From an uncultured Flavobacteriales bacterium (GTDB lineage: Bacteria; Bacteroidota; Bacteroidia; Flavobacteriales; Crocinitomicaceae), in contig CAMLFH010000014.1 in the NCBI GenBank assembly GCA_946479285.1, forward strand, positions 23,637-87,636: a stretch of DNA of 64,000 bases, read 5' to 3'. The notes under the pieces were generated by a model. The model had not been told where the DNA came from. It did not search any database and worked only from the letters and a program-made list of their open reading frames with translations. Position 1 is the stretch's first letter; every line of letters starts with the position of its first letter. This document shows, in pieces, positions 32,977 to 42,502 of this stretch. Made by a program: the position numbers and the translations under genes.

Positions 32977-33630
32977 TTACAATGTGAAGCGATCTGCCTC
33001 ATCATCAGACTCGTTAGAACGATTTGACTCATCATTTCTTTGATTAGAGTCATTGTTCTGATTGAACTGATTGAGAATTCCATGAACTTCATCACGAGAT
33101 TTGTTGAGCTTTGTACCAAGCTGATCCATTAACTGATTTTCTTGTCCGGGTTGAAAATCAAGATCCGAATCGTTTAGCTCATTGTATTTTTCTTTTAGTT
33201 GGGACGATTGCTGTCTCCAGTTTCCGGTAATTTGGAAAGGCGCAGTGTTTTGACCTGTTCCGGAATTTGACTTCTGGTCGGAACCTTGGTTTGCATGCAT
33301 ATTTGTGCCTGTTCCTGAATTGGAATCCTGCTCATTCCCTCTCTCATTCCACTGGTTACCACTTGAGCTACCCTGGTTCTGATTGTTCTGACCGGAATTC
33401 CCCTGGTTCTCATTCCATTGATTACCGCCGGAATTTGCCTGGTTCGTTTGTGAACCCTGACCTTGTGTACTTTGACCTTGAGAACCGGAATTCCCCTGGT
33501 TTTGGTTAAAAGTCGTGTTCGGATTCGAACCTGTGGACTGATTTTGATTAGAACCCTGATTTTGGTTCTGATTTTCGCGATCACGATTTTGATTCGTGTC
33601 GTTTCCTGTGTTTCTCTCTTGCTCTGACAT
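32977..33630 (-). CDS. Asn/Gln-rich protein with C-terminal CsbD-like domain
   Basis: 217 residues from the ATG at 33630 (MSEQERNTGNDTNQNR). Residues about 10-125 are low-complexity and built almost only of N, Q, G and S, with repeated GNSGQ, NQNQG and GGNQWNE units. After that, FQITGNWRQQSSQLKEKYNELND and DLDFQPGQENQLMDQLGTKL lead into SRDEVHGILNQF, the CsbD-like helical pattern seen in small stress proteins. CsbD proteins rise in general stress, but the reaction is unknown. The long prion-like head is unusual. A second N-rich tail (NQRNDESNRSNESDDEA) ends the protein. Confidence 0.75.
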   Translation of the reverse strand: MSEQERNTGNDTNQNRDRENQNQNQGSNQNQSTGSNPNTTFNQNQGNSGSQGQSTQGQGSQTNQANSGGNQWNENQGNSGQNNQNQGSSSGNQWNERGNEQDSNSGTGTNMHANQGSDQKSNSGTGQNTAPFQITGNWRQQSSQLKEKYNELNDSDLDFQPGQENQLMDQLGTKLNKSRDEVHGILNQFNQNNDSNQRNDESNRSNESDDEADRFTL

Positions 33631-33746
33631 AATTGTATAATTTAATAATGACACCTCTGCTCTTTTCAAAGATCGTTCATTATCAACCAATTGTCCTTAC
33701 AAAAAATTCCGGGATTATTACATAAATCGCAGGAAGGGAAATAGTT

Positions 33747-34595
33747 TTACTTCAGGAACTGGCTTTTTACATATTCAATATAATCTGCCTGAGAAGGAAG
33801 ATCAGGAACATTGCATTTTTGCAGGTAAGGATAGATCTCCACCACCATCTTCTCCATCATTTCGAAGCTGTTTGCTGCTTTCGCAGCCTGGTAAGTGGTC
33901 ATGAAATAATCATTGATCTTTCCAAGATATGCGTCCTGGTCTTTTACATTTTCTTCATTATCGAGGAATTCTTTGCTCAACGGAGATTTATAGTCATGGA
34001 CCGCAGTTTTGAATACCTGAAGTTCTACCGGATCTTTCAAATTCAACCCCGGATATTTTTGATAATACTCTGCCGCATATTTAGTCAATGAATCGTGCTC
34101 ATTATCTGCCAAAACTTTTACAAAAGCTTTCAAATCTTCCCGCTTCTTTTTGGATTTCTGGTAGTTTTTATTCGCTGCAAAAACCGGATTTCCTTCCGGG
34201 TTGACCACTTCTTTTCCTTTTGAAAGTAATTGTTTCGCCTGCTGGCCTCCTACTACTTTAGCCACCAACTCACCATTCGCATTAAAATAAAGCAAAGTTG
34301 GATAAGCGCTGATTCCGTATTTCTGCATCACTCCCGGACCATCATTCTTTTCACCGTCTAATTTCAGGGAAACAAAGTTTGCATTGTAGAAAGTGGTTAC
34401 TTCCGGATCAATAAAAGAAGTTGCAGCCATTTGTTTACAAGGTCCGCACCAAACTGCAAAAACGTCTACGAATAGTGGTTTTTTAGCTTGTTTTGCTTTC
34501 GCAAGGGCTTCTTCCAAAGTTCCGTGTTCAAAAGTGATTTGACCAAAAGAATAAGTGCTTATGAATGCTATTAGGGCAAGGAATGTCAGTTTCAT
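33747..34595 (-). CDS. Secreted thioredoxin-like protein
   Basis: 283 residues from the ATG at 34595, which starts the signal peptide MKLTFLALIAFISTYSFGQ; the open frame extends further upstream without support. A thioredoxin fold (about 22-135) has the redox motif VWCGPCKQMAA at about residue 50 and a cis-proline context ISAYPTLLYF. The C-terminal 140 residues are helical with no recognised domain. Periplasmic proteins of this type keep disulfides reduced or act in cytochrome maturation. Partner unknown. Confidence 0.88.
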   Translation of the reverse strand: MKLTFLALIAFISTYSFGQITFEHGTLEEALAKAKQAKKPLFVDVFAVWCGPCKQMAATSFIDPEVTTFYNANFVSLKLDGEKNDGPGVMQKYGISAYPTLLYFNANGELVAKVVGGQQAKQLLSKGKEVVNPEGNPVFAANKNYQKSKKKREDLKAFVKVLADNEHDSLTKYAAEYYQKYPGLNLKDPVELQVFKTAVHDYKSPLSKEFLDNEENVKDQDAYLGKINDYFMTTYQAAKAANSFEMMEKMVVEIYPYLQKCNVPDLPSQADYIEYVKSQFLK

Positions 34596-34660
34596 TGTTT
34601 CGTTTTTTTTGTTGAAGTTACGAAAAGACAAATATCAAGCCAAGAAAATTGAAAATTAAG

Positions 34661-34678
34661 TCCCGATAGCTATCGGGA
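34661..34678. repeat. Perfect 18-bp palindrome TCCCGATAGCTATCGGGA
   Basis: A perfect dyad between the thioredoxin gene start and the hemerythrin gene end, both on the minus strand. It may be a terminator for the hemerythrin gene or one of the common palindromic intergenic units. Confidence 0.7.
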
Positions 34679-34716
34679 TGAAAAGCTAAAGAGGTTTAAA
34701 GGGTTTAAACAGTTCA

Positions 34717-34756
34717 ATTTGAACATTTGAACATTTGAACATTTGAACATTTGAAC
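34717..34756. repeat. Five tandem 8-bp repeats (ATTTGAAC)
   Basis: ATTTGAAC occurs five times head to tail with no mismatch, right at the end of the hemerythrin gene. Such a short exact array is prone to copy-number change. Confidence 0.9.
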
Positions 34757-34759
34757 CCG

Positions 34760-35431
34760 TCATCCCAACAAATGTACTTCCAGTTCTACCAGACGAGGTA
34801 AAAGCACATCGTCTTCCAACACTGCGTGAATCGCCAGGTCTTTCTCGAAATATTCCAGCTGCGTCATGAAAATCCGGAAAGCCAGAGGAGTTTTTAATCC
34901 TTCGATATTTTGAGTAATCTTAGCCCGGACATCATTCAGGTCTTCTTCCAGGTTCGAATGATTCTCAAAGAATTGTTTCAATGTGAAATTCCCAAAACGC
35001 TCCCGGTCGATTGGTTTTCCCGATCGCTGGAACTCAAGCAATGATTCGATGTATGGAAAAAGGAACACTTCTTCGTATTGAATGTGCGCTACCAGTTTCT
35101 TCTGGTAAGAAATAAAGAATCCGCACAACATCAGTAAAACATTATCCGAATTGGTCTGCTTGCTGTATAAATTGTAAATCGATTGTTCGATTTCAGGAAG
35201 CTTACTGTTCAAATAATTTCCGTGAGATTTTTTAAGCGCCTGCAGCAAATCTTGGATTGCTACATCACGGATCAGGTCTTTCGGAAAATCGGTATGCCCT
35301 TCTTTGGCTAAATCAACTAACCGTTTTAAGGCATTATCGGAAGCTTCCAAAACAGGCATATTGTTCAGGCGCTCTTCTAACAAACGATCCGTCAAACTTG
35401 TCCCTGATTTTGTTTTTTGTCCTTCCTTCAT
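34760..35431 (-). CDS. Hemerythrin HHE-domain protein
   Basis: A 223-residue protein with a C-terminal hemerythrin-like four-helix bundle: LQALKKSHGNYL (first His, about 95), HIQYEEVFLFPYIESL (His and Glu, about 141), FFENHSNLEEDL (about 165) and a final HAVLEDDVLLPRL (about 206). These are di-iron ligands. The N-terminal 75 residues resemble the short leader of RIC/YtfE-type proteins, which repair iron-sulfur clusters or respond to nitric oxide, but the typical N-terminal cysteines are not seen. Iron or oxygen/NO sensing is therefore inferred. Confidence 0.8.
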   Translation of the reverse strand: MKEGQKTKSGTSLTDRLLEERLNNMPVLEASDNALKRLVDLAKEGHTDFPKDLIRDVAIQDLLQALKKSHGNYLNSKLPEIEQSIYNLYSKQTNSDNVLLMLCGFFISYQKKLVAHIQYEEVFLFPYIESLLEFQRSGKPIDRERFGNFTLKQFFENHSNLEEDLNDVRAKITQNIEGLKTPLAFRIFMTQLEYFEKDLAIHAVLEDDVLLPRLVELEVHLLG

Positions 35432-35580
35432 GTTCCTTCGTGAATTGTGATAATCAACTTAAAACAAATTTACATAAGGCAACCAGCTTCATCAATACCA
35501 TAAATGTGGTAAAGCAATTTTTTGATTGTTAAATTTTCAGCATGAAGAAGTCGTAACTTAGCATCCACATTCGTTAGCTC

Positions 35581-37314
35581 ATGAAGTTCCTTATTTTGTC
35601 CGCAGGTTTATTTATTTCCGGCACCTTGTTTTCACAGGCAAGGAATCAAAAAATGCGTGAAATAAATCACGTGGTGGAATTCATGAATGCCTTTAGCCAC
35701 TGCAATCAGGATTGGTATTTCGATGCGGTACAATTACAAAAAGGACTTCATGCGAGTGCTCAAAAGCTCAATGAGAATTATTTTTATTGCAGTAAAACGC
35801 AGCACAACGGCCTGTTATCCTATACAAACATTGAGAAGACTTTTCGATTTAAGGAAATTACACCAAACGCTCAAAATCAAATTCCTGCTTATCAATCGGA
35901 TTTCATTCCCTGGCTGGAAGCAAGAGAGCTTGTTTTAAAAGTTTTGTCTAAACCAAAAAATCAATACACCTCATTTGCCCCGGTTCTTACCAAATACATG
36001 GCCTCTGGCGATAGTTTGTATGCCGTTCACACTGAATTGATCAACTATGTTTCGGACAAACAGTTTCGTTCTGACAATCAATTTCAAACGGCAAAAAGAA
36101 TCCTGAGAGATCACGAAAGATGGTTTAGAAGCTGTTATGTTTCTTCCAAAGAGCTCGATAGTGTTTTGGTAGAATTTTGCAATTTCCACTACCCTCCTTT
36201 TCAATCGCACAAAGAATTACAGCAGGGATTGCAGGAATTGAACCTGACTATGAACCTGCTCACGAATTGGGAAAGAGAGTTGTATGCAGAGAATCTTTCC
36301 AACAACTCCAAATACGATGCAAAAATCCGAATGTTAAATGCCGAAGGATTGAAAAACGATTCACTTTACCTCTATAAAACTCGCGGATATAACGTATTAC
36401 GCAGCGGATTCTGGCTTCACACACGTTACCGCACTTTTTACACATCTATGCAAAGCCGGATTTACTGGTTCGCTTCTTCTAAATATCCTTCCGAGTCTTT
36501 CATCAAAAAGTCCCAGCAGGCTTACAACGATTTCGTGCGCAGTTACAATGCCATTGTAGAAGATTACAACGATTATATTGCCATTGCAGATGGATTGACT
36601 TTTACAAAAATTTCGGACTGCTGCCTGTCTGCTTCAGAGATCGATACCAGTCAGAATGTATTGCTGATGGCTCCGAAACTGCTTTACAAGTTTGAATACC
36701 GGGAAGAACTTCCAAAGCCGGAAGCAAAAGACACGGTTGTAACTCAAATGACTGCGGATGAATTGTTGATTCATAAGGCGAAACCACACCATTTAATTTA
36801 TTTACTGGATGCTTCGTCTTCCATGAACGAATCGGGGAAATTGGCACATTTGAAAGAAAATGCCACGAACTTAGTAAACATCCAGCGTGAAGTGGATAGA
36901 ATTTCCGTTGTTACTTTCTCAGGAAAAGCGAATACTCTGCTGCAGTCCGTTCCCTGCAGTCAAAAAAAGCACATCACCGAAAAGATCGAACGCATTCATG
37001 CTTTTGGTCAGACCAATATTCAAAGCGGATTTGAAATGGTGAAAAGTCTTTTGAGTTCAGACAAACTGGAAAAGGGGGTCAATTCCGTAATTCTTATTAC
37101 CGATGGTGAATTTCCTTTAAGCGCTGAAATAAAAGCGCTGATCAATGAGCTAAAAGCAAATGAAATTGGAGTTTGTTTCGTTTACCTGGGAGAAAAAATG
37201 AGTAAAAAGGAGTCTAAAACTTTCCAAAAGACTTACACTGATCTGGGAGTTCTTTTGTATGATACAAACCGCATTGATCTGAAAGAAGCGTTGTTGAAAA
37301 TCGCTACGGAGTAA
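35581..37314 (+). CDS. Secreted von Willebrand factor A (VWA) domain protein
   Basis: A 577-residue exported protein (signal MKFLILSAGLFISGTLFSQ). The first 390 residues are helical with many Tyr/Trp and no recognised fold. A VWA domain occupies about 400-577, with the MIDAS motif LLDASSSMNESGK (Asp-x-Ser-x-Ser, about 410), the conserved Thr in FGQTNIQSGFE (about 480) and ILITDGEFP (about 504). VWA domains bind partners through a metal ion; in bacterial exported proteins they mediate adhesion or complex assembly. No sorting domain is present. Confidence 0.85.
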   Translation: MKFLILSAGLFISGTLFSQARNQKMREINHVVEFMNAFSHCNQDWYFDAVQLQKGLHASAQKLNENYFYCSKTQHNGLLSYTNIEKTFRFKEITPNAQNQIPAYQSDFIPWLEARELVLKVLSKPKNQYTSFAPVLTKYMASGDSLYAVHTELINYVSDKQFRSDNQFQTAKRILRDHERWFRSCYVSSKELDSVLVEFCNFHYPPFQSHKELQQGLQELNLTMNLLTNWERELYAENLSNNSKYDAKIRMLNAEGLKNDSLYLYKTRGYNVLRSGFWLHTRYRTFYTSMQSRIYWFASSKYPSESFIKKSQQAYNDFVRSYNAIVEDYNDYIAIADGLTFTKISDCCLSASEIDTSQNVLLMAPKLLYKFEYREELPKPEAKDTVVTQMTADELLIHKAKPHHLIYLLDASSSMNESGKLAHLKENATNLVNIQREVDRISVVTFSGKANTLLQSVPCSQKKHITEKIERIHAFGQTNIQSGFEMVKSLLSSDKLEKGVNSVILITDGEFPLSAEIKALINELKANEIGVCFVYLGEKMSKKESKTFQKTYTDLGVLLYDTNRIDLKEALLKIATE

Positions 37315-37429
37315 TGATCAATGAGTGAATTATCAAGGGAATCACTCTTGATAATTGACAATTCTAAAATTGACAATTGCTCTTTGTAGAACTGCACTAA
37401 CGCTTGTTCTTTGATCAATAAGCCGCGGC

Positions 37430-38125
37430 TTATTTCTTCTTCTCCTTAAAAATGCTGTCGCTCAACCCTTCATTCACCTTATAATCGGTTAGCGTAATCG
37501 TAATGTTTCCTTTTGTTCTGGGTTTGGATTTCTTTTTTTGATCGGTGGAAGTTTTATTGATATCAGCTGCCACACTTTTAGGCATCTTGAACTTCTTCAC
37601 ATCAATCTCAAATTTCAATTCGCTTGGCAGGCCGAAACTCAACTGTGATCCGTATTTGAAATCTGTTTTCACGGTTCCGTTGGTTTGAGTAGTCACCTGT
37701 GAACGCATGATGACAAAATTCTTCAGATCCACCCAAATTTTTGCCAGCACAATTTCTCCCGAACTGGAATTGGGGATGATATTGATTAATCGGGTTTCAA
37801 CATCCCGAATTTTCAGTGAATCACCAAAGACTGCTGTGTATTTGGATTTGTCTGACAAAAAAGTATTCAATTCGGTAAAACCCTGCTTAGGCAGAATGGT
37901 AATTCCGTTCGATTCGATCTTGATCTTATCCTTTTGCTTGAAGTAAATCTTAGCATTGGACGGCATGATCTTGATCATCGGGATATCTGCATCAATGTGC
38001 GCATTTACGGTGTAATCTTTCACCGAGGCCAGCTTCGCATTAACCTTTTCAATGACCTTCTCGGCATCCTGTCCAAAAGTTCCGAATCCGAGGAACAAGA
38101 GGCTAAATACTAGAATCTTTTTCAT
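37430..38125 (-). CDS. LolA-like outer-membrane lipoprotein-sorting protein
   Basis: A 231-residue exported protein (signal MKKILVFSLLFLGFGTFGQ). The pattern is LolA/LolB-like: EKVIEKVNAKLASVKDYTV at the N-terminus, paired beta strands with IYFKQKDKIKIESNGI, a central VDLKNFVIMRSQVTTQTNGTV, and an ELKFEIDVKKFKMP strand. Such half-barrel folds carry lipoproteins or other hydrophobic ligands. Its start overlaps by one base the end of the ABC permease gene, so it is the third gene of the exporter operon and may handle that transporter's cargo. Confidence 0.75.
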   Translation of the reverse strand: MKKILVFSLLFLGFGTFGQDAEKVIEKVNAKLASVKDYTVNAHIDADIPMIKIMPSNAKIYFKQKDKIKIESNGITILPKQGFTELNTFLSDKSKYTAVFGDSLKIRDVETRLINIIPNSSSGEIVLAKIWVDLKNFVIMRSQVTTQTNGTVKTDFKYGSQLSFGLPSELKFEIDVKKFKMPKSVAADINKTSTDQKKKSKPRTKGNITITLTDYKVNEGLSDSIFKEKKK

Positions 38126-38967
38126 TACGATGTGATGTCTTTTCTGTTAAACTTAAATAAGGTGATTCCGACCAATAACACAATGTGTGTGACCAGGATA
38201 AAAATGGAATTCATAATGTCGTCGAAAGGAACCGGATTTTCAAAAAAACTACGCCAGGACGCCATGTGAGTCGTAAACAAGTAAGGCTTAATGGTATCAA
38301 AAACGCTGACATCCAAACTTCCTATAATGGTGAAGATGATGATGATTGCCATCGTTGATACAATTGGCCCGATGGAGTTTTCTGCAAAGGCTGACAAACA
38401 AATGGAAAGTGTTGCAACGGTGAGCAACGATAAATAAGCTACGCAGAAAGCCAGTCCGAAACGCCACAGGATATCTGATTCCGGCAGAATCACCAATCCG
38501 TCACTATTCAAAACCATTAAATCTCCGGCTCCAAATACAACATGTGAAACGACTAATGATAAAATCCCCAGCCAAAGCGTGATGACCAGCGTGTAGATGG
38601 CTCCTGCAATAAATTTCGAAAGAACAATCTTTGTTCTTGAAATCGGTTTACTGGCCAGCATCCGGATGGTTCCCATCGCAGCTTCTCCGGAAATTAAATC
38701 ACCGGTTACCAATGCAATTAACAGCGGAATATGGACCACCAGCATTTGAAGAATAATGAAAGCGATCAGGTTTCCATTTACCAGTTTCCCGTTGAAGGAA
38801 AGTGTTTGTTCGAAACTTGCGGTCACAAAGGAAACCATCGATTCGCCATCTGCCTTCATGGCAAAAATGATCAGGCCGATCAATACCGTCAAGGCTCCCA
38901 AGCCCAAATAACTTCGGGGTTTGGAAACGATCTTGATGAACTCGTTGTATGTATTTTTGAAAAGCAT
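38125..38967 (-). CDS. ABC-2 type transporter permease
   Basis: A 280-residue membrane protein with six hydrophobic segments: about 20-40, 65-88, 110-135, 150-170, 180-205 and 255-275. The segment GEAAMGTIRMLASKPISRTKIVLSKF is the coupling region of ABC-2/NatB-like permeases. It overlaps the ATPase gene by one base. Together they make a two-component exporter; the substrate is unknown. No duplicated permease gene occurs, so the membrane unit probably forms a homodimer. Confidence 0.88.
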   Translation of the reverse strand: MLFKNTYNEFIKIVSKPRSYLGLGALTVLIGLIIFAMKADGESMVSFVTASFEQTLSFNGKLVNGNLIAFIILQMLVVHIPLLIALVTGDLISGEAAMGTIRMLASKPISRTKIVLSKFIAGAIYTLVITLWLGILSLVVSHVVFGAGDLMVLNSDGLVILPESDILWRFGLAFCVAYLSLLTVATLSICLSAFAENSIGPIVSTMAIIIIFTIIGSLDVSVFDTIKPYLFTTHMASWRSFFENPVPFDDIMNSIFILVTHIVLLVGITLFKFNRKDITS

Positions 38968-39881
38968 CAGGACTGAATGGTTTTAATGAAATAATCTTCC
39001 AGCTTGCGTTTGGGTTCTATAGCATGAATCGTAAACCCTGCCAGCACCAATTCTTTTGTCAAATCCGGTACTTTGCTTTTTGAAATAAGCACTTCTACTT
39101 CTTTTGACGAGGTTTGGGTAATTTCGGGTAATTCAAATTTCGAACGAATCAATTCAACGGCTGCCTCAACGCGGTCAATTTCGATACGCACTACCGTTTC
39201 TTCACTATTTAGCAGCTCTTCCACAGAACCTTCTACAAGTGACCTTCCTTGATTGATAATGACCATGCGATTGGCAATCAATTCAATTTCAGATAATTGA
39301 TGGGAAGAAAGCAGAATCGTTTTATTTTGTTCGTTCTTCAAACGAAGAATCAGGTTCCTGATCTCGATAATTCCCTGCGGATCCAATCCGGTGGTCGGTT
39401 CATCCAGGATGATGAGTTCCGGTTTATGCAGCAGGGTTTGCGCAATTCCCAGGCGTTGTTTCATTCCGTGGGAAAATCCTTTCACTTTGTGTTTCGCCCG
39501 ATCTCCCAAACCTACAAACTCCAGCATTTCACGAATTTCTTTTTTGGAAACGGAAGCTCCTGAAATCCGGGCAAAGATCTCCAGGTTCTTTTGTGCCGAT
39601 AAATATTTGTAGAAATCGGGCTTCTCGATAATGCTTCCGATATTTGCAAGAATCTCCGAACGGTTCTTTTGCAGGGATTTGTCAAATAGTTCGATGCTTC
39701 CGCTGTCCGGACTAATTAAAGACAATAAGCAGCGGATCGTTGTACTCTTTCCTGCCCCATTCGGGCCTAAGAATCCAAAAACATCTCCTTTATTCACGGT
39801 AAAAGAAACATTCTTTACTGCTTCAAAAGAACCGAATTTCTTGGACAAATTCTGAACTTTGATAATGGTTTGTTGTTCCAT
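38967..39881 (-). CDS. ABC transporter ATP-binding protein
   Basis: A 304-residue ATPase of the drug/Na+ exporter (CcmA/NatA-like) type. Walker A FLGPNGAGKSTT (about 34-45), Q-loop region, signature VKGFSHGMKQRLGIAQ (about 130-145) and Walker B LIILDEPTTGLDPQG (about 154-168), with the H-loop LSSHQLSEIE. The last 85 residues are an accessory domain (VRIEIDRVEAAVEL...). It is the first gene of the three-gene minus-strand operon (39881 to 37430). The promoter should lie in the gap at 39882-40258. Confidence 0.92.
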   Translation of the reverse strand: MEQQTIIKVQNLSKKFGSFEAVKNVSFTVNKGDVFGFLGPNGAGKSTTIRCLLSLISPDSGSIELFDKSLQKNRSEILANIGSIIEKPDFYKYLSAQKNLEIFARISGASVSKKEIREMLEFVGLGDRAKHKVKGFSHGMKQRLGIAQTLLHKPELIILDEPTTGLDPQGIIEIRNLILRLKNEQNKTILLSSHQLSEIELIANRMVIINQGRSLVEGSVEELLNSEETVVRIEIDRVEAAVELIRSKFELPEITQTSSKEVEVLISKSKVPDLTKELVLAGFTIHAIEPKRKLEDYFIKTIQS

Positions 39882-40258
39882 AAACCTTTTACAGATTAAA
39901 TGTCAAAAAGACACTTAAAATTACGCATTATCATCACTCGAAATTCCCTAAAATTTAAAAAATCGGTAAACGGTATTATTTCGTCGGTAACAGCGATTCT
40001 TTGTTTATCTGCTTTTTAAAAAGAGCTCATTTAATAAACCGGGGAAACCCTATTCTTTGTTGAATTTGGACTGCTTAAAAATAAAGCAACGAGCAATCTG
40101 CTGATTTTCAATTCCCTCCCAAGGAGAGCCTGATCCCGTTCATTCTTAGCTCGCTATTTCAGGACGTTTGGCGACACAGGGGTTAACCCTTGATTTACCT
40201 TCCCGGGAACTTTTTAAGCTCTCAAAAGAGCTAGATTTGGCAAAAAAATAATCTATAC
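39882..40258. promoter_or_regulatory. Divergent intergenic region between ABC exporter and T9SS cargo
   Basis: The 377-bp gap has no ORF. It must hold promoters for both flanking genes. On the plus side TAGATTTG (40232-40239) matches TAnnTTTG, 19 bases before the ATG. AGCTCTcaaaAGAGCT (40218-40233) is a perfect hairpin overlapping its first base. GGGTTAACCC (40181-40190) is a palindrome and a candidate operator. No function is known for them. Confidence 0.45.
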
Positions 40259-42445
40259 ATGAAAAAAAATTACTTTTTATTGAGTCTGCTGGTAAGCATA
40301 CTTACCACATTCACCGGTTATTCCCAAACTCAATCCTATTCGGCTTACGGGAGTACTCCTAGTAACGATGACTACAATTACATCGATTATAGTAGTGACA
40401 CAATGTACTATACGTTCAGTGGCTTCCCTTCAACAGCATCCGATGATGCGATTCTAACCATTGACGGTTCCTCGTATTTCTATCCCGGAAGTTCCTACGA
40501 CGTTTACGGCCCGGGATCAGTTCTTTTGGGTAATTTTACTTCCCCCTTGATAACTGACTGTAATGTTTTTTCAACTGCTATTACCATTCCTTACACCACT
40601 ATTAACTCCTATGGAGGAAATGTGGTTCTCAAATTTGTGAAGCAAGGCAATGTTTATCCTTATTGTTCGGAAAACAGAATGCGTACCAATCTTCAATTCA
40701 ACTATTGTTTAGCAGGAGTTCCTTCACAACACGCCAGTTTTGCGTTTGTCACAGACAGTATTTTTTGTCAATCAGAAGGTCCTATCAACCTGGTTGGATC
40801 ACCGGCAGGAGGTGTTTTTTCCGGAAGTGGAATCACAGGAAATCAGCTTAATCCGGCAACATTATCTTCCGGAACCTACACGGTGACTTACACCTTCACG
40901 GAATTAAACGGATGCTATAACACAGACAATACCACTTTTATGGTTCTTGAAAATCCGGCTGATCAATCCATGACAGTTTGTGAGAATACAACACCAATCC
41001 TGAATACCGGGAATATTTCTACGGTATATGCGAGTAATGAAAGTTTATCCAATGTGATCGCAACTGGTACTGATGTTACTTTGAATCCAATTGTGTTAAG
41101 CCCAACAGATGTTTTTGCTGCCAATGTATCCGTTCCGTTTTACTATTCGATGAACTCCCTTGACACGACTGATTTCGAAATAGTTGATCATGACAACATT
41201 TCCGGAGACGACCGCGGAGGAATGGCAGTGACTGAAAATTATGTTTACATCATAGGAGATGACGCTACTGCCCGTTATGATTTGAACCTGCAAAATGGTA
41301 TTGAACTTCCAAAGCGTGACGGGATGTTTACAGACCTGGCACAATTGAAAATTTACACCTTCTATAATACAACAGCTCCGTTTACACCAAATAGTGATAC
41401 TTACGATTATTTCACTATGAATGCGCTGCGTTCACTGAACGAAGATTTGAGTTTTGGTAATGAGATTATTTTATTGTCTCAACCAGTTACTATTGGCGCC
41501 CAGGATCAGGCAATTATTCTTGCAGGTTACAATGAAGTGATCGTTGGAACGGCTTATGGGAATTACGATTTTTACCACATTTCTATTTTGAACGGATTGG
41601 TTACTCCAATGGGACAGCACAATTTGGATGTTCAGGAATCTGAAAACTGGGCTGACTGGGGAATGTCCGGATTTGATGGTACGGACCGTCACGCATATTT
41701 CAGAGACGGGAACGATTCAATTGTTGACTATAACTTCACGACTGATCTGTCAACAAGCATCTTTCCGATGACTGATTTATCAGACTTAGCTAGTTTTATC
41801 ATACATCCGGTGAATCACCGTTTTTATGCACACTATGAGGGTGGTACAACTACTTTCGGAGGTAATTCTGAAAGTTTGCTTTATTTCCAGGCTTCGGATT
41901 CTGTTTCCAGACTTGCTGCAACAGCTGTAAATTACGGTTGCCCTAGTAAAATTACCTTTACATTTAATTCAGTTGATCTTGGAGCAGATACAACTGTTTG
42001 TTCGGAAGATGGATTGTACATTATCCCGGGAGGTTTTGGTTATAGTTCATATACCTGGAACGGAGTGAACAACAATTTCAATTCTTATGCCGTTCAAACT
42101 TCCGGAGAAGTTGTTCTGTCTGTTATTGATGCTGTAAACTGTGTAATTACAGACAGTGTAAACGTAACGATCACAGATTGTACTGCAGGAATTAACGAAT
42201 TGGGTGAAATGGTTATGGAGATTTACCCGGTACCTAATAACGGAAACTTCCGCATTGCTTTTGATGCATTGAATGACGATGCTCAAATCATCATTATTGA
42301 TGCCCAGGGGAAACAAATTTCGATGCAAACAGTTACTCAGGGAGAAACAACACTTGACATGAATCTTTCTGTTCAACCGGGAATTTACTTTGTTCGTTTG
42401 GTTTCTGAAAACGGAACTACACAACGTGCAGTAAGCATTCAATAA
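40259..42445 (+). CDS. T9SS type A cargo protein, function unknown
   Basis: A 728-residue exported protein (signal MKKNYFLLSLLVSILTTFTGYSQ). Residues about 25-150 look like a beta-sandwich with CUB/Ig-like features (SDTMYYTFSGFP, IDGSSYFYPGS); about 160-230 has an Ig-like SIFCQSEGPINLVGSPAGGVF unit; about 300-580 has repeated Tyr/Asp-rich strands of a propeller type (YVYIIGDDATARYDL, IVGTAYGNYDFYHI). The end (about 645-728) is a type A sorting domain: MEIYPVPNNGNFRIAFD...IIIIDAQGKQI...LSVQPGIYFVRLVSENG. It is probably a surface or released protein exported by T9SS. Confidence 0.8.
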   Translation: MKKNYFLLSLLVSILTTFTGYSQTQSYSAYGSTPSNDDYNYIDYSSDTMYYTFSGFPSTASDDAILTIDGSSYFYPGSSYDVYGPGSVLLGNFTSPLITDCNVFSTAITIPYTTINSYGGNVVLKFVKQGNVYPYCSENRMRTNLQFNYCLAGVPSQHASFAFVTDSIFCQSEGPINLVGSPAGGVFSGSGITGNQLNPATLSSGTYTVTYTFTELNGCYNTDNTTFMVLENPADQSMTVCENTTPILNTGNISTVYASNESLSNVIATGTDVTLNPIVLSPTDVFAANVSVPFYYSMNSLDTTDFEIVDHDNISGDDRGGMAVTENYVYIIGDDATARYDLNLQNGIELPKRDGMFTDLAQLKIYTFYNTTAPFTPNSDTYDYFTMNALRSLNEDLSFGNEIILLSQPVTIGAQDQAIILAGYNEVIVGTAYGNYDFYHISILNGLVTPMGQHNLDVQESENWADWGMSGFDGTDRHAYFRDGNDSIVDYNFTTDLSTSIFPMTDLSDLASFIIHPVNHRFYAHYEGGTTTFGGNSESLLYFQASDSVSRLAATAVNYGCPSKITFTFNSVDLGADTTVCSEDGLYIIPGGFGYSSYTWNGVNNNFNSYAVQTSGEVVLSVIDAVNCVITDSVNVTITDCTAGINELGEMVMEIYPVPNNGNFRIAFDALNDDAQIIIIDAQGKQISMQTVTQGETTLDMNLSVQPGIYFVRLVSENGTTQRAVSIQ

Positions 42446-42458
42446 AAAGAACATTTTG

Positions 42459-42494
42459 AAAAAGCCGGCTTGAGTATTCAGGCCGGCTTTTTTT
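42459..42494. terminator. Bidirectional terminator
   Basis: AAAGCCGGC (42461-42469) pairs perfectly with GCCGGCTTT (42482-42490), with A and T runs outside. It lies between convergent genes (ends 42445 and 42503) and can serve both. Confidence 0.92.
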
Positions 42495-42502
42495 ATTCTA
42501 TT

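Noticed and set aside
34661..34756. CRISPR array
   Set aside because: The 8-bp tandem units have no spacers and no cas genes are in the window.
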